Source: Chrysogorgia sp. JL179-B06 (taxonomy: Eukaryota > Cnidaria > Anthozoa > Scleralcyonacea > Chrysogorgiidae). From it: a stretch of 64,000 nucleotides of DNA. Under the pieces are notes generated by a model. It was not told the origin of the DNA. It worked only from the letters and a program-made list of their open reading frames with translations, and made no database searches. The stretch's first letter is position 1. Each line of letters begins with the position of its first letter. The position numbers were made by a program, and so were the translations under genes. Where the stretch lies: contig JAYKKM010000351.1 of the NCBI GenBank assembly GCA_035772405.1, positions 2,083,501 through 2,147,500 on the forward strand, read 5' to 3'. Positions 47,539 through 58,470 of this stretch are shown in pieces.

Positions 47539-47690
47539 ATCAATAGAGACCTTTAGATTTGAGGACGAAGACGAGTACGAAGACGAGTTTACCATTGCGC
47601 ATGGTTCTTTTCCATTGTTGTTTCTCCACTGCGCAGAAAAGTTCGTCTTCGTACTCGTACTCAATCTAAAGGTCGCTATTAGCGTTTTAA
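47539..47690. repeat. Hairpin MITE
   Basis: GAGACCTTTAGATTTGAGGA, CGAAGACGAG and CTCGTCTTCGTA...ATCTAAAGGTC form 45-bp arms around GCGCATGG...GCGCAG. Non-coding. Confidence 0.7.
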
Positions 47691-47929
47691 AAACATAAAC
47701 CTGTAAAAAAGAATGCAAGGAATTGATCAAATCAAAGAAATATGTCTCTGTTCAACTATTTGCCTCATATAGAAGGTTTATAAATATTTCATTAATAATT
47801 ATAAAGAAAAGACAAAGGAAATCAGTGGCATGACGGAGTTTTATATCTGATACAGATTCGTCCTGATTTACACAAACGGCTTAAATCACTGAACTACTTG
47901 GTAAACATGGTTATTTAGATGGAGTCGTT

Positions 47930-48370
47930 TTTGAAGCCGTTCAAAAACACTCGCAACAGTATGTTTTATGAGATCTAAGACACTCGGCTATCGCCTCGTG
48001 TTTTAAAGTGCATATAACGTCTGTGGGGATTTAACATATTTGTAATCTATGGATTCTCCTGAGATAAATTGTAATATATCTTGTCAGCTGAAAATTTCAT
48101 CTTCATAGACTTTTTTGCTTTTAAAGTTGACGGAAATGATGTCATAGCGGGCATCTGTCTATATGAAAACCTCTTTACAGATTCCCGCTATGACGTCATT
48201 TCCGTCAACTTTAACAGCAAAAAAGTCTATGAAGATGAAATTTTCAGCTGACAAGATATATTACAATTTTTCTCAGGAGAATCGATAGATTACATATACG
48301 TTAAATTCCCACAGACGTTATATTATGCACTTTAAACCCGATAAAATACTTCTGCTCTTGTTTTAAACTA
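47930..48370. repeat. AACACTCG repeat with foldback inside (arms about 160 bp)
   Basis: An AACACTCG palindrome module at 47940-48005 opens again near 48340-48365. Between them, AAAGTGCATATAACGTCTGTGG...GCTATGACATCATTTCCGTCAAC-type sequence at 48004-48164 is mirrored at 48183-48345 with few mismatches. This looks like a foldback inserted in, or fused with, the older repeat. Confidence 0.8.
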
Positions 48371-48507
48371 TACTAAATTAATGCATTGGGGTGATAGGCA
48401 CTTGAACGCACCCTTGTGGATGTACAGTATTTCGATTCAAAAAACCAAACTCATCTTCAATCTTCATCTTCATTTGTAATCTTCATCTTCATCTTAATAT
48501 ACTAACC

Positions 48508-48746
48508 TCAGGTATATGTAGACGTAGTTGCCTTATGGGAGTTTCTATGAGGAGACTCTCCATTTTTTACAGGGCTGTTGAATGGCACCGCAGGAACTGC
48601 TGTACCACCAAAAGGATTGGTTTCTATAGTTTTGTGATCCAGCTGTTTCGATTGAGATAACTTTGATTCGTGACCAAGTTCTGATAATTGCTGCGTGACA
48701 CCTAGTAAACCATTCTCGTGTACTCCAATAATAACCCAAATTATAT
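48508..48746 (-). CDS. ILRUN: ILRUN exon 5 (C-terminal)
   Basis: After acceptor CTTCTATTCTAG the exon completes Asp171 and encodes IIWVIIGVHENGLLGVTQQL, the end of the FW domain plus the conserved GLLGVTQQ helix. A polar tail follows (ELGHESKLSQ, TNPFGGTAVPAVPFN) to stop TGA at 48508-48510. Human ILRUN has a longer disordered tail (298 residues in total, against 249 here); the NPF phrase is shared. GTTAGT follows the stop, but using it as a donor would leave the stop inside the exon. I therefore treat this as the last exon. Confidence 0.92.
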
Positions 48747-48828
48747 CTAGAATAGAAGACCGTAACTTTCAGCCATCAGTGGCCGTTGCCGAGAGCCTAG
48801 TCACGAGTTATTTATATATACACTACAG

Positions 48829-49077
48829 AACTCGTGACTATGGCTCTAGGCAACGGCCTCCGTAGCTCAGTGGTCAGACCATTGCACTAGAATCGCGGGT
48901 TCAATTCCAGCCGGAAGGCAAAGATGTTGAATTTTTCGCAACTCATGGTCCCGGTTTGGTCTTAAAAATTGTATATATGCCAACACGCGAAATTTTCCTT
49001 TACCATAAATCCTTAGAACATACACTTTAATCGAGTGAAATGCAAATATTACTTGTAATATACCCAATTCTTCTCCC
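48829..49077 (+). mobile_element. tRNA-headed SINE-like repeat, copy 1
   Basis: It starts ACTCGTGACTATGGCTCTAG, has A box TAGCTCAGTGGTC and B box GGTTCAATTCC, and then an unrelated body (CCCGGTTTGGTC, CGAAATTTTCCTTTACCATA). A tRNA-like head plus body is the structure of tRNA-derived SINEs. Confidence 0.65.
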
Positions 49078-49099
49078 GGTATTACCACTATTATCTCTA

Positions 49100-49371
49100 C
49101 AGAACTTGTGACTAGGCTCTCGGCAACGGCCTCCGTAGCTCAGTGGTCAGAGCACTGACCTATAGCATCGCAGGGTCGTGGGTTCAATTCCATCCGTAAT
49201 GCCTAGAAGTTGCATTCATTGCAACTTTTCCCGGTTTGGTCTATATATATATATGCCAACACTCGAAATTTTCCTTTACCATAAATCCTTAGAACTTGTA
49301 GTTTAATCGAGTGAAATGCCAAATATTACTTGTAATATACCAAATTCTTCTCGCGGCATTACCATCTTCTA
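49100..49371 (+). mobile_element. tRNA-headed SINE-like repeat, copy 2
   Basis: Tandem relative of copy 1, with CTCCGTAGCTCAGTGGTCAG, GGTTCAATTCCATCC, and the same body including CCTTTACCATAAATCCTTAG. Confidence 0.65.
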
Positions 49372-49562
49372 AGGATTTATGAAGGAAAATTTCGAGTGTT
49401 GCCAATATATACAATTTTTAGGACCAAACCGGGACCAGTTGCGAAAAATGCAACATCAAGACCTTGCGGCTGCAATTGAACCCGCAACACTGCAACACTA
49501 GTGCAGTGCTCTGACCACTGAGCTACGGAGGCCGTTGCTGAGAGCCTATTCACGAGTTCTGT
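49372..49562 (-). mobile_element. tRNA-headed SINE-like repeat, copy 3 (inverted)
   Basis: Reverse orientation: the body comes first on the plus strand (AAATTTCGAGTGTTG), then GTGCTCTGACCACTGAGCTA, the reverse of the tRNA-like head. Copies 2 and 3 meet tail to tail. Confidence 0.65.
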
Positions 49563-49971
49563 ATACATTATGGTACAGTCTAATCGAGTGAAATGTTATA
49601 CTTGTAACCAAATATTACTTGTAATCGCAGCTCATATATCCCAAGTATTACAGTAGTAATGAAAAAACAAAATGGCAGAATGTTTTGCCCAAGTGAGTAA
49701 GCAATAAATCATTTATTTGCTTGCTAAAACAACACGAAAATTACCTATGAATACCACGATTGTCTATATTATAAAATAATTATAATATACCATACGCTCT
49801 CGTCGTATACGAGCTGATGTGTACGTGTTGCGCTGGAACAAAAAGGAGATAATACACGGTGGCGATACTAATTTGGAATCCGTAGACGGTCGGTAGCATC
49901 TTTATATTATGTATATGGTTCACTTACAATGGGATTACATACATATTGATTATTAACCGATTATTTCAAGT

Positions 49972-50036
49972 GCGCTTGTAGCTGAGTGGTCTGTGTCATT
50001 GATTTTTACTTGTGAGGTCGGGGTTCGAGTGTTGGG
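49972..50036 (+). pseudogene. tRNA-like sequence
   Basis: GTGCGCTTGTAGCTGAGTGG (A-box-like) and GGTCGGGGTTCGAGTGTTGG (B-box-like) lie at tRNA spacing, followed by T-rich sequence. The acceptor stem does not close well. Confidence 0.4.
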
Positions 50037-50332
50037 TGAGTAAGATTTTCTTCATTTTTTTTAAAATTTTTACTTTACTTTTTTTCTTTTTAATAGGGTT
50101 AGGGTTAAGGTTTGTAATAACATGTTTACTGATGAAATATAATTTGTATTGTTTGAAATTCATTGTCAACCAGTGCATGTTCGATAATGGATACTAATGA
50201 GGGAAAATTAGAAATGTTCACTGTTAGAGTGAAAAATTAGAAATGTTCACTGTTAGAGGGAAATTAGCGATTAAATTCCCGGTGAGAACAAAAGAATCGC
50301 AGGCGATCATGGTATTGTGTACATTAACTCAC

Positions 50333-50530
50333 CCCCAAAGTACTGTCCAGTCGGTGAGCACATTCTCCACTGCCCTTGGTATATTCCACTTTTTGATGGT
50401 GCAATCATTTGAATACTAATATCCGTTGAATCCATGGGCTGTAATGCCTCTACTAATATCATGGTCAATGGTCCTAACTGGTCGCCGTGAGTGAACTTTA
50501 AAAACACACCATGGGGCCATCTTTCAGCAC
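50333..50530 (-). CDS. ILRUN: ILRUN exon 4 (FW domain core)
   Basis: Acceptor ATTATTTTCAG and donor GTGAGT bound 198 nt. It begins by completing Gly105 and encodes AERWPHGVFLKFTHGDQLG, then a strand-rich stretch, then GIYQGQWRMCSPTGQYFG. These are the hallmark residues of the NBR1-like FW domain (Trp of GQWRM, the W-P-x-G turn). In vertebrates ILRUN dampens IRF3- and NF-kB-driven antiviral and inflammatory cytokine transcription by lowering p300/CBP. That role is inferred for this animal. Phase is 1 at both ends. Confidence 0.95.
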
Positions 50531-50624
50531 CTGAAAATAATAACATACATGTAATAACCAAACATAATAAGACATCATGTTTTTCTAAGATATTTTAAGA
50601 TATATATACCACTATAGTACAGTG

Positions 50625-51035
50625 AGTCTACAGTCAATCTGCAGTCGATCTGCATTCAATCTGTACTCAATATGTAGCCAGTCCATATAGTCAGTGATCA
50701 GTCTGCAGTCAATATGCAGTTAATAAGCAGTCATGAGTCTGTAACCAATCTGCAGACATTCTGTATTCAATCTTTATAGTCAGTCTGTAGTCAACTTGCA
50801 GTCAGTCTGAAGTCGGTGTGCATTCAGTCTGAAGTCAATCTACAGTCTGCCAGTGGTCAGTCAGTAGTTAATCATATACTCAGTAGTTAGTCTGCAGTCA
50901 ATCACGCAGTCAGTCTATAGTTAGTCTACATTACATGATTCAGACAGTGGTTAGTCAGTAGTCAGTCTGTATAGTCAATCTGCAGCCAGTCAGTGGTTAG
51001 TTACACGTAATAGTCAGTCTGCAGTAAATGTGTAT
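50625..51035. repeat. CAGTCARTCTG minisatellite
   Basis: About thirty degenerate copies of a 10-12-bp unit (CAGTCAGTCTG / CAGTCAATCTG) in irregular phase. Not coding. Confidence 0.85.
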
Positions 51036-51504
51036 GTGGAGAGAGCTTGGATAAAATGTATCGCTATGAAAACAAAGCATTTGGTAAAGCGCTCTTTTTC
51101 ATTCATCGGCATTGTGCCAACCACGCTCGAAGGATCAGCCAGTATAGACCTTTTTAATAAGTCTGGCGTCAGCAGCCCTATGACGTAGTTTGCGGTAAAC
51201 GGAAGCCCCGCACGGCCATTTTGTTTGCTTCATTTTAAAGCCACAAGGAAGAAAGCCTCGAAAATGGTAAGTTTTACGTAATTCCCTTTATAGTTAATGC
51301 TAAAAATTAATTATATGTTTATGATAGTTTATATTATTTTTTTTATTTGTTTAAGTCTTACCTTAGTTTAGCTGGTAAACTCGTACATTCATCAACGTAC
51401 GACCTTTGCTTACTCCTGTTGTTTAGATTTATATGCTACAAAAAAATATAATTTCCAATCATTTCCTGTCCTTTTTCTTAAATCTTCAAGTCTCATAAGC
51501 GTGT

Positions 51505-51655
51505 ATGAACACACTGCCAACGTGTAAATCATCAGTGAAGTCGATAAATCCGGGTATTAACAGTGAAATGACATTTCGTAAGTTCGCATCGGACATCGAC
51601 AGGAAAAGCACGAGGGTTGTTGCGGAAAAGAAGAGACAAAAACAAATACTTCCAG
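51505..51655 (+). CDS. Exon-like open segment, left arm of foldback
   Basis: From ATG at 51505 it encodes MNTLPTCKSSVKSINPGINS, then EMTFRKFASDIDRKSTRVVA and EKKRQKQILP, ending in phase 1 at donor GTGAGT. The partner segment in the right arm (52410-52560, minus) stays open over the same length with only a few amino-acid changes, which favours past coding constraint. Family unknown; basic and lysine-rich. Confidence 0.35.
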
Positions 51656-52409
51656 GTGAGTCGATCGTTTAGCAACATAGATGCACGAACAAGTATTCTA
51701 TATTGTATTGTGTTATATTGTATTGTATTGTACTTAAAACCGACTTAGTGATGACTGATACTTGGTATTACTTATACTAGAAAAGTTTTTAAGAAAACAT
51801 ACTTTTGTATGTTCGCTGTATTTAAAAAAACTGAGGATATCGAGTTTAATCCGTTCTGTAAGAAATATTATTTGAAGCCGACTGTAATGCCAAATATTTT
51901 GATTGCTGAAGCCAAGAAAAAAGTCAAGAAAAAAGTCAAGACTCTAGTTTTCGTTCGTGCTGTGAATTTGTCGTTTGCAGTAGTAATTCGTATTTTTCAA
52001 GCAATTCATTATATTTATGTTCGAGATTTTTCAAAGCAATATTATTGGATATATACATTGATTACATGTCTTCACTGCTGAATATATAGTTATCTTTTGA
52101 AATAACTGCAGGTTTTCTTCACATACAGTATGTTTAGTGAAATTGCTGCAAGTCGGGTTTTACTGCTCGTCGTGGTACCAATCTCGCTGATCAGCTGAAA
52201 CTCGTAACTCTTAAAATGCAGCTATGTATGTTTTTCTCACCTGTTTAATAATATAATTACCAAATGAAAATGTTTGAGGTTAAAAACTTTTCTGTGCTAA
52301 GTACTATCAGTCATCACTAGGTCGGTTTTAAGTACAAAACAATACAACATAGCGTACAACTATTACAAAGCCTTGTTCATGCATCTATGTTGCTAAACGA
52401 TCGACTCAC

Positions 52410-52560
52410 CTGGAAGTATTTGTTTTTGTCTCTTCTTTTCCGCAACAACCCTCGTGCTTTTCCTGTCGATGTCTGAAGCGAACTGACGAAAGGTCATTTC
52501 ACTGTTAATACCCGGATTTATCGACTTCACTGATGATTTACACCTTGGCACTGTGTTTAT
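52410..52560 (-). pseudogene. Exon-like open segment, right arm of foldback
   Basis: Same 151-nt segment as 51505-51655 in opposite orientation, open throughout, with donor GTGAGT. The start codon is ATA instead of ATG, and Lys of FRKF is Gln. It would need an upstream exon to be translated. Confidence 0.35.
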
Positions 52561-53264
52561 ACACGCTTATGAGACTAGAATATTTAAGAAAAAAGAACAG
52601 GAAATGATTGGAAATTATATTTTTTTGTGGGATATAAATCTAAACAACAGGAGTAAGCAAAGGTCGTACGTTGATGAATGTACGAGTTTAGCAGCTAAAC
52701 TAAGGTAAGACTTAAACAAATAACAATGATAATATAAACTATCATAAACATAGAATTAATTTTTAGCATTAACTAAAGAGAATTACGTATAAAACTTACC
52801 ATTTTCGAGGCTTTCTTCCTTGTGGCTTTAAAATGAAGCAAATAAAATGGCCGTGCGGGGCTTCCCTTTACCGCAAACTACGTCATAGGGATGATGTATG
52901 TCCGCATCGAGTAGACTTTCTTCCATTCAGCAGAATGCCAATTATCATAAACTCAATTGCAAGAGCGGTGCGCTGTTCTTTTAAGAAGCGTCTTGTCGAT
53001 ACTTGACAGCATCCGTTCGGAAAACGAAGGCGACGTCTGACCTTTACAGCTGAAAACATGTCTGCCGTTTGCCTCCAAAATACACCTGTACCTGTTCTAC
53101 GTAAATATACACAGTAACCAAATAAATGTTGTAAATGGACAGACAACCCGAAACAGTCACTTTCGAAATATCGATCACCTTGAAGCATTTAATGATTGAC
53201 ATTAAAATTTCACAAGAACTTAAATCTCGCCCAATTGACTAAACAGGAGCTGTCCCGACTTTTG

Positions 53265-53435
53265 TTGGGAAATCCATGTGACCCCGTTAATATGACTACC
53301 AAGGGGCCATAAAAACGTGGTCGTATTAGCGGGGAGATCGTATTAAAGGGGTTTAGGCCAAAATAAAGTAGTGATAGTAACGGGATGGTCGTATGAACAG
53401 GGTGGTCGCAAGTCGGCTTTCCACTGTATCTGATA
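53265..53435. mobile_element. Tigger/pogo-like end fragment
   Basis: GACCCCGTTAATATGACTACC, CGTGGTCGTATTAGCGGGG and GGTGGTCGCAAGTCGGCTTTCCACTGTA are repeated GGTCGTA-type sub-terminal motifs and an end typical of Tigger-like elements. The opposite end was not found. Confidence 0.5.
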
Positions 53436-53500
53436 TTATCAGGTGCAATCTGCACACAGGTCAGGTTTACAAGGCTTCCTACAGGGTTCGTACAGGGTAG

Positions 53501-53501
53501 G

Positions 53502-53535
<34 letters not shown>
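53501..53535. repeat. Poly-G tract
   Basis: An uninterrupted run of about 35 G. Length is uncertain for technical reasons. Confidence 0.9.
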
Positions 53536-53537
<2 letters not shown>

Positions 53538-53989
53538 GTTGGAAGGAGAAATTCAAGGACTTTTCAAGGACTTTCAAAGCCATATATCAGGAAATGCAAG
53601 AAATAAAACGCTGAAAAGGAGGCTTTGGAAAGCAGTGGAAAATCAGGAAAAAATGGAAAACTCTTACTTATCCTTGACACTTCAATGCATTTCAAACTAT
53701 CTGAGAGATAAACGTCATCAAGGAAGCGAACTCGTGCAGATGCTGACAATATTCATTCTTTCAGAAAATATCATAACAATTCAATTATGAAGGATTCAAG
53801 GACTTTTAAGCACTTTCTCAAACTCATTAATAATTCATGATGAAAATTCAAAAGAAATCAATATTTAATGAGTATTTAGAAATAAGAGGAAAATTACGGC
53901 CAAATTTCGCTAACTTTAACCTCGATTTTCTCATAAAATATGGAGTCGTTTGAGAAGCAAGTTCTAACACCCCCTCGTAATTGTTCATC

Positions 53990-54655
53990 CTCTGATGTCT
54001 AAATACGGACAAACCGGATGGTCTCTACTGCAACACATCCAAAACAGAGTTCATCTCTAATACTGCCAACCCTTCCTGCATCTCTGCATTAAACGGAGTT
54101 CCCCTCAGGCAAGTTAACGACTTTAAATACCTGGGTTCATATATCATGGACTCCGAGAAAGACTTCTCCACTCGTAAAGCACTTGCATGGGTGGCGATGG
54201 ACAAGATGGACAAGATTTGGCGATCAAACCTGGCAAATGACATGAAATTAAACCTCTTCACGTCAACCATCGAACCTGTCCTCATGTATGGCTCCGAAAC
54301 GTGGACCCTCAACGCCCGACTCCACCGTCGTCGACTCCATGGATGCTATACAAACCTTCTTCGCAGGGTTCAGGATCTTTCTTGGAAGAAACATCCAACA
54401 TTGGAGCAAATTTATGGCGACATATCTTCGATATCTCGACCAGTGTACGCCTCATCCAACGCCGCACTCAATTTGCACTGTTGGCGCGCTAAAGACGAGC
54501 TGATATCCAAACTCTTGCTATGGAAACCATCAAAAGGCCGCAAACTGACCTACCCTGACGTGATCGCCAGAGAAACTGATATCGATATTGAGAATCAGGG
54601 AATGCAAGTGCTGGAGGATTGTTGTACAAGGATTCTCGGCCTAGCTCTAGGCCGC

Positions 54656-54660
<5 letters not shown>
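53990..54660 (+). mobile_element. LINE 3' fragment (RTE-like), 5'-truncated
   Basis: The plus strand encodes the tail of a reverse-transcriptase polyprotein: DFKYLGSYIMDSEKDFSTRK, MKLNLFTSTIEPVLMYGSET, then LHRRRLHGCYTNLLRRV and GRKLTYPDVIARETDIDIEN. It ends in the (ATG)n tract. The YGSETW phrase and a microsatellite tail are typical of RTE-related LINEs. Catalytic RT motifs are absent because of truncation. Confidence 0.82.

Positions 54661-54724
<64 letters not shown>
54655..54724. repeat. (ATG)n microsatellite tail of LINE fragment
   Basis: More than 20 ATG repeats directly after the LINE coding end, probably its 3' tail. Read as poly-Met or poly-Asp in artefactual frames. Confidence 0.9.
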
Positions 54725-54725
<1 letters not shown>

Positions 54726-54784
54726 CTTTCAAGGACATTCAAATTCTGTACGAATCATGTTGCTACTAACACTAACAATGAACA

Positions 54785-55215
54785 TGGTTGACAATTTTGG
54801 AGTAAAAATTAAGTAAAAAAGGAAGTCATTCTGTGCTTTTTTTCCTACTCCACACAAGTCAAATTGACTCCAATTTTGGAGTAGAAATTTACTGCCACAT
54901 GAGTTACTTTAACTCCAATTTTGGAGTGGTGTTTACTCCAAATATGGAGTTAAAATTTTGAAATAAAACGTAAGTCCAAAAAATGGAGTCATTCTCTACT
55001 TTTTGCCTACTCCACTTTTCCAATCAAATGGACTCCAATTTTGGATTAGAAATTTACTCCTACATGAGTAACTTTTACTCCAATTTTGGAGTCGTGTTTA
55101 CTCCAAATACGTAGTTAATATTTTGGTAGTAAAAAGTAAAACTCCAAAAAAGGAGTCATTCTATACAAACACCTTTTGTTATCTACTCCACTTTTGGAGT
55201 CAAATTGACTCATTG
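54785..55215. repeat. ACTCCAATTTTGGAGT tandem array
   Basis: Roughly two and a half units of about 180 bp. Each has several ACTCCAA/TTGGAGT palindromes and a phrase like GGAGTCATTCT(A/C)TACTTTTTGCCTACTCCAC. It ends 80 bp before ILRUN exon 3. Confidence 0.75.
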
Positions 55216-55296
55216 GAAATAACAGTGTATAAACATTTTTAAAGTGTATTATATAATAGTAATATAACAGAAGTATATATGTGCAATAACACTTAC

Positions 55297-55444
55297 CATT
55301 ATTTTTTAATCTCCAAGTTTTAACAAATGACGTATACGGGGGTACCGCTTCACCTTCTCCAATTGTAACATCTTGCATAAATTCCATACAGGGAAGCTTC
55401 TCTGAATGAGTACTATTGAAATCATAATATGCTCCAACGGCTGC
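55297..55444 (-). CDS. ILRUN: ILRUN exon 3
   Basis: Acceptor AATTTCTATTTTAG, then 148 nt to donor GTAAGT (phase 0 to 1). It encodes residues 56-104. AAVGAYYDFN is the end of the UBA-like helix region, followed by a linker (STHSEKLPCM) and then EFMQDVTIGEGEAVPP and FVKTWRLKNN, the first strands of the FW domain. Human has the same order (AAIGAYYDFE, DVTIGEGESIPP, FVKTWRIQN). An in-frame TAG immediately precedes the acceptor, so the exon cannot extend upstream. Confidence 0.95.
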
Positions 55445-55639
55445 CTAAAATAGAAATTCAAACAACCTTCTATACTGAGTTAAAATCCAAACATAGGGGG
55501 AATGTCATACAAGGGAATGGCGTTACAACAGGGAAATTAAGGATATGTTTTTTTAATTTTAATAATACAGTAATAATAATAAAAGACGTATTAGGAGCAT
55601 TATACAATAGTCTCAATGCTCTTACAATAATTTATTCTT

Positions 55640-56410
55640 AATGCGTTAATATACACAATGTTGTAGTGAATGTGGGAGAGCTCGGAGTGGACAGACGATA
55701 CGTGGACGATCGTCAAGCTCATATCCTCAGAAAAATGATTCTGAGACCATGTAACCTTCTGATTGCCGGTGAGACGCTCTAACCATTAAATTGAGCTAAT
55801 GAGACTCAGATGGAGAGCGAAGGTTACAATGATGTACTGGTTCGATTGATATATGTACTGCCACTATATATCGGTAATGCTTGGATGCGTTAATACACAC
55901 AATGTTGTAGTGAATGTGGGAGAGCTCGGAGTAGACAGACGATACGTGGACGATCGATTAACCTTCTGATTGCCGGCGAGACGCTCTAACCATTGCGATA
56001 ACGAGACTCAGATGGAGAGGGGTCGCCACCTACCTATACTATCAAGTTTTGTGATTGGTTAATTAAAACAATAAAATAATAGAATCAACCACAAAGAAAC
56101 CAATGTCCTAACCCTAACCACTTTTGTTCCATGTAGCCAATCACAAAACCTGTTCATTTTAGGTACGTATTTACCGATGGAGAGCAAAGGTTACAATGAT
56201 GTACTGGTTCGATTGATATCTGTACTTGGATGCGTTAATATACACAATGTTGTAGTATGGACGATGGACGATCGTCAAGCTCATATCCTCAGAAAAATGA
56301 TTCTGAGTCCCGTACAGGAATCGAACCTGTAACCTTCTGATTGCCGCTGAGTCTCGTTAGCTCAATGGTTAGAGCGTCTCACCGGCAATCAGAAGGTTGC
56401 CGGTGGGTCC
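55640..56410. repeat. Cluster of tRNA-like repeats
   Basis: Three related blocks contain GCGTTAATA(T/C)ACACAATGTTGTAGT and ACGATCGTCAAGCTCATATC, each followed by tRNA-like text such as ACCTTCTGATTGCCGGTGAG on the plus strand (minus-strand tRNA). At 56305-56400 a minus-strand 3' half (GGTTCGATTCCTGTACGGGA) meets a plus-strand 5' half (GTCTCGTTAGCTCAATGG, TTAGAGCG). The consensus forms a near-cloverleaf with GGC at the anticodon, but the base before it is C, not U. I call these pseudo-tRNA or SINE heads. Confidence 0.6.
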
Positions 56411-56599
56411 TTGAGTCCCGTTCGCGCTCTTTCCGTTTGCGTATTTTTTGTAATCACATTAATATCTAATAAAAACGATCAAAAAAGGGGGGGGGGGAAT
56501 AATTATTTATGATATGCTTCAGCATGAACGTTTATTTTAGGAGCTATTTTGGGCAGGGGGGTGATGATATTTTTGGCTATTGCCAAGGGGAGGGTCACG

Positions 56600-57012
56600 C
56601 GATGCCATGCTCATCGTCACGGGAGGTCATATTTTAACTTTTCACTTGGAAACTCATATGACGAGGTGCTAACACATACTGGACTCGAACCTCTGCAAGA
56701 CCGACGCGAACACTTGACGAGTAAATTATTTCAGGATATTATGTCAAATGAAAAACATAAACTGCGAAGCCTTTTGCCGCCGAGAATCAACACCAGAGTG
56801 TTAAGGAAGAATCGTACTTTTAGTCTAAATTTTCGTACCAATAGATTTAAAAATAGTTTTATAATATCTAATGCAATCAAGGTCTAGATATTTAACGCTT
56901 GTTACAATTGTATCATTTTAAAATTGTATTTCAAACTGTAAGATATGACGTAATTCAGCCTATTAGCTGCAAAGTCTTTATCAATAAACCATCTATCTAT
57001 CTATCTATCTAC
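56600..57012 (+). mobile_element. LINE 3' fragment with (ATCT)n tail
   Basis: Encodes FNFSLGNSYDEVLTHTGLEP and LQDRREHLTSKLFQDIM, the RT C-terminal tail seen in many non-LTR elements. FIISNAIKV and stop follow, then a 3'UTR and (ATCT)n at 56992-57012. It is 5'-truncated. Confidence 0.7.
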
Positions 57013-57189
57013 TGCAGCTCAGTACTACATGCATACAAATATGTTATTAATTACAAGATGGGAGGTCCGTATACAGTATATCGGTCCATATATTGAAGGC
57101 CAGGGTCAGTTTGTGAGAACATGCATTGCCAAATATTTTTCTACACAGATTAACCAACATTAAATAACAGAAAATGTTTCTGTTAGTTC

Positions 57190-57252
57190 CAAACCTGTAA
57201 TCTTCTGATTACTGGTGAGATGTTCTAACCATTGAGCTACAGTAGCAAGACA
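57190..57252 (-). pseudogene. tRNA-like sequence
   Basis: TGTAGCTCAATGGTTAGAAC and CAGTAATCAGAAGATTACAG on the minus strand resemble the family at 55640-56410, but the T-arm is incomplete. Confidence 0.45.
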
Positions 57253-58470
57253 TACAATGATGTGCTACATGTATGTGAAATTGAGAAATTCACCATAGGC
57301 AGTACATACAGGTGAAAGATTTATAGCATCTGTCACCCTAACCCTGTGTATGGATCTTCTTTTTGCATGTTAAGACTACTGTACCAGTAATTAAGTGGTA
57401 ATTTTTTACTGTACCTGTAAATCTAAATGCAAAATATAGATATATCTAGAGGTACAATAGACATAAATCAACTTAAACCCCTGAGCTGCTTGATAGTTTG
57501 ATCCCTCTTAAAAATAGCTGAGGAGAAAGTGCTTGTCTTTGTAATAACGTCAGTATTAAACGCTTATTGACCAAGCAACACTTATCAGGACCGCCAAGAG
57601 GGGAGGGTAGCCGGGGCAACTGCCCCGGCCATAATCTAGGTGCCCACGAATATGGTGCTAAGCAAATCCGTGGCCCGTGTAGAATTTGCCATAAACTACC
57701 TCCGACATCTGAGACATTTAGGGGACAACAAGCTTAGTACATGCCCCCGGGCCCGTCATGTCTCTCGGCGGCCGCCCGCAGTCTTTCAATATATATACAG
57801 ACCAAGTGACAAAGGAGCAAGGTACTGTATGTGCAAAAAAAACAAGGGCAGGATTATTTCGCCATGATATAGACCAACCAAACAAGGTTAATAAGGTTTC
57901 TATTATATGGCTCTTTGAAATTTCTCACATATCTCAATTTTCACAATTGTTTAAAACTTTTCGGTTGTTTTGTGATGACTGGTCTTTACCAGTTTGTAAA
58001 GACTGCTCAGCAACCAATCAGATTGCAGAAAAGCTGTGTTTAAGACTGCTCACGACTCACGAGCCAAGATAAATTGGTTATTAAATACTTTTGGATCTTC
58101 TCGGATAAGGTCCTCAGAGCAATTAGTAATTGGACATTCCAGTCTGAGGACTCCATTCACTGCAAGAGTGATGTCAATTTAAAAATCCTGTGGCTCTTCG
58201 GATGAAATGCTCAATCTTATACTGCATTATCAACTTTAAATAAATGATATTGGTGCTACAAAATGGTTGGGGTGGGGGTCACCACCCTCTTTCTATATCT
58301 GTATACCTACCAGAGGGGCTGGGGGGGGCTTCAGCCATAAAAATATTAAAAATATAGAAATCTTTAAATTAAAAAGTTTAAGAATCTGACTTCCATACTT
58401 TGTGACAGCTAGCCTTTTATAATAGGCTTAATTATTTTATTAACAGTCATCCACAGCCAACATACAATGC

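Larger units (their letters stand above)
48747..50332 (-). other. ILRUN: ILRUN intron 4
   Basis: Bounded by donor GTGAGT (minus strand, 50327-50332) and acceptor AG (48747-48748). It holds three tRNA-headed repeats and a fourth tRNA-like sequence. No other gene is seen. Confidence 0.85.
51176..52890. mobile_element. Giant foldback element with about 585-bp arms and a duplicated exon-like segment
   Basis: The left arm (51176-51763) and right arm (52307-52890) are inverted copies. They run from CCCTATGACGTAGTTTGCGG at the outer ends to ACCTAGTGATGACTGATA (right arm) near the loop, with modest divergence. The loop is about 540 bp. Each arm contains GCCTCGAAAATG before GTAAGTTTTA, and a 151-nt open segment that ends at GTGAGTC. 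No transposase or RNA gene is seen. It may be a foldback transposon that picked up gene sequence, or an inverted duplication of a gene start. Confidence 0.85.
50531..55296 (-). other. ILRUN: ILRUN intron 3
   Basis: A 4.8-kb intron between donor GTAAGT (55291-55296) and acceptor AG (50531-50532). It contains a CAGTC minisatellite, the giant foldback, a Tigger-like end, a poly-G run, an RTE-like LINE tail and an ACTCCAA array, each listed separately. Confidence 0.85.

Noticed and set aside
48858..49200. Functional tRNA genes
   Set aside because: A and B boxes are present, but the anticodon arms do not fold and the sequences repeat with a common non-tRNA body, so they are SINE-like.
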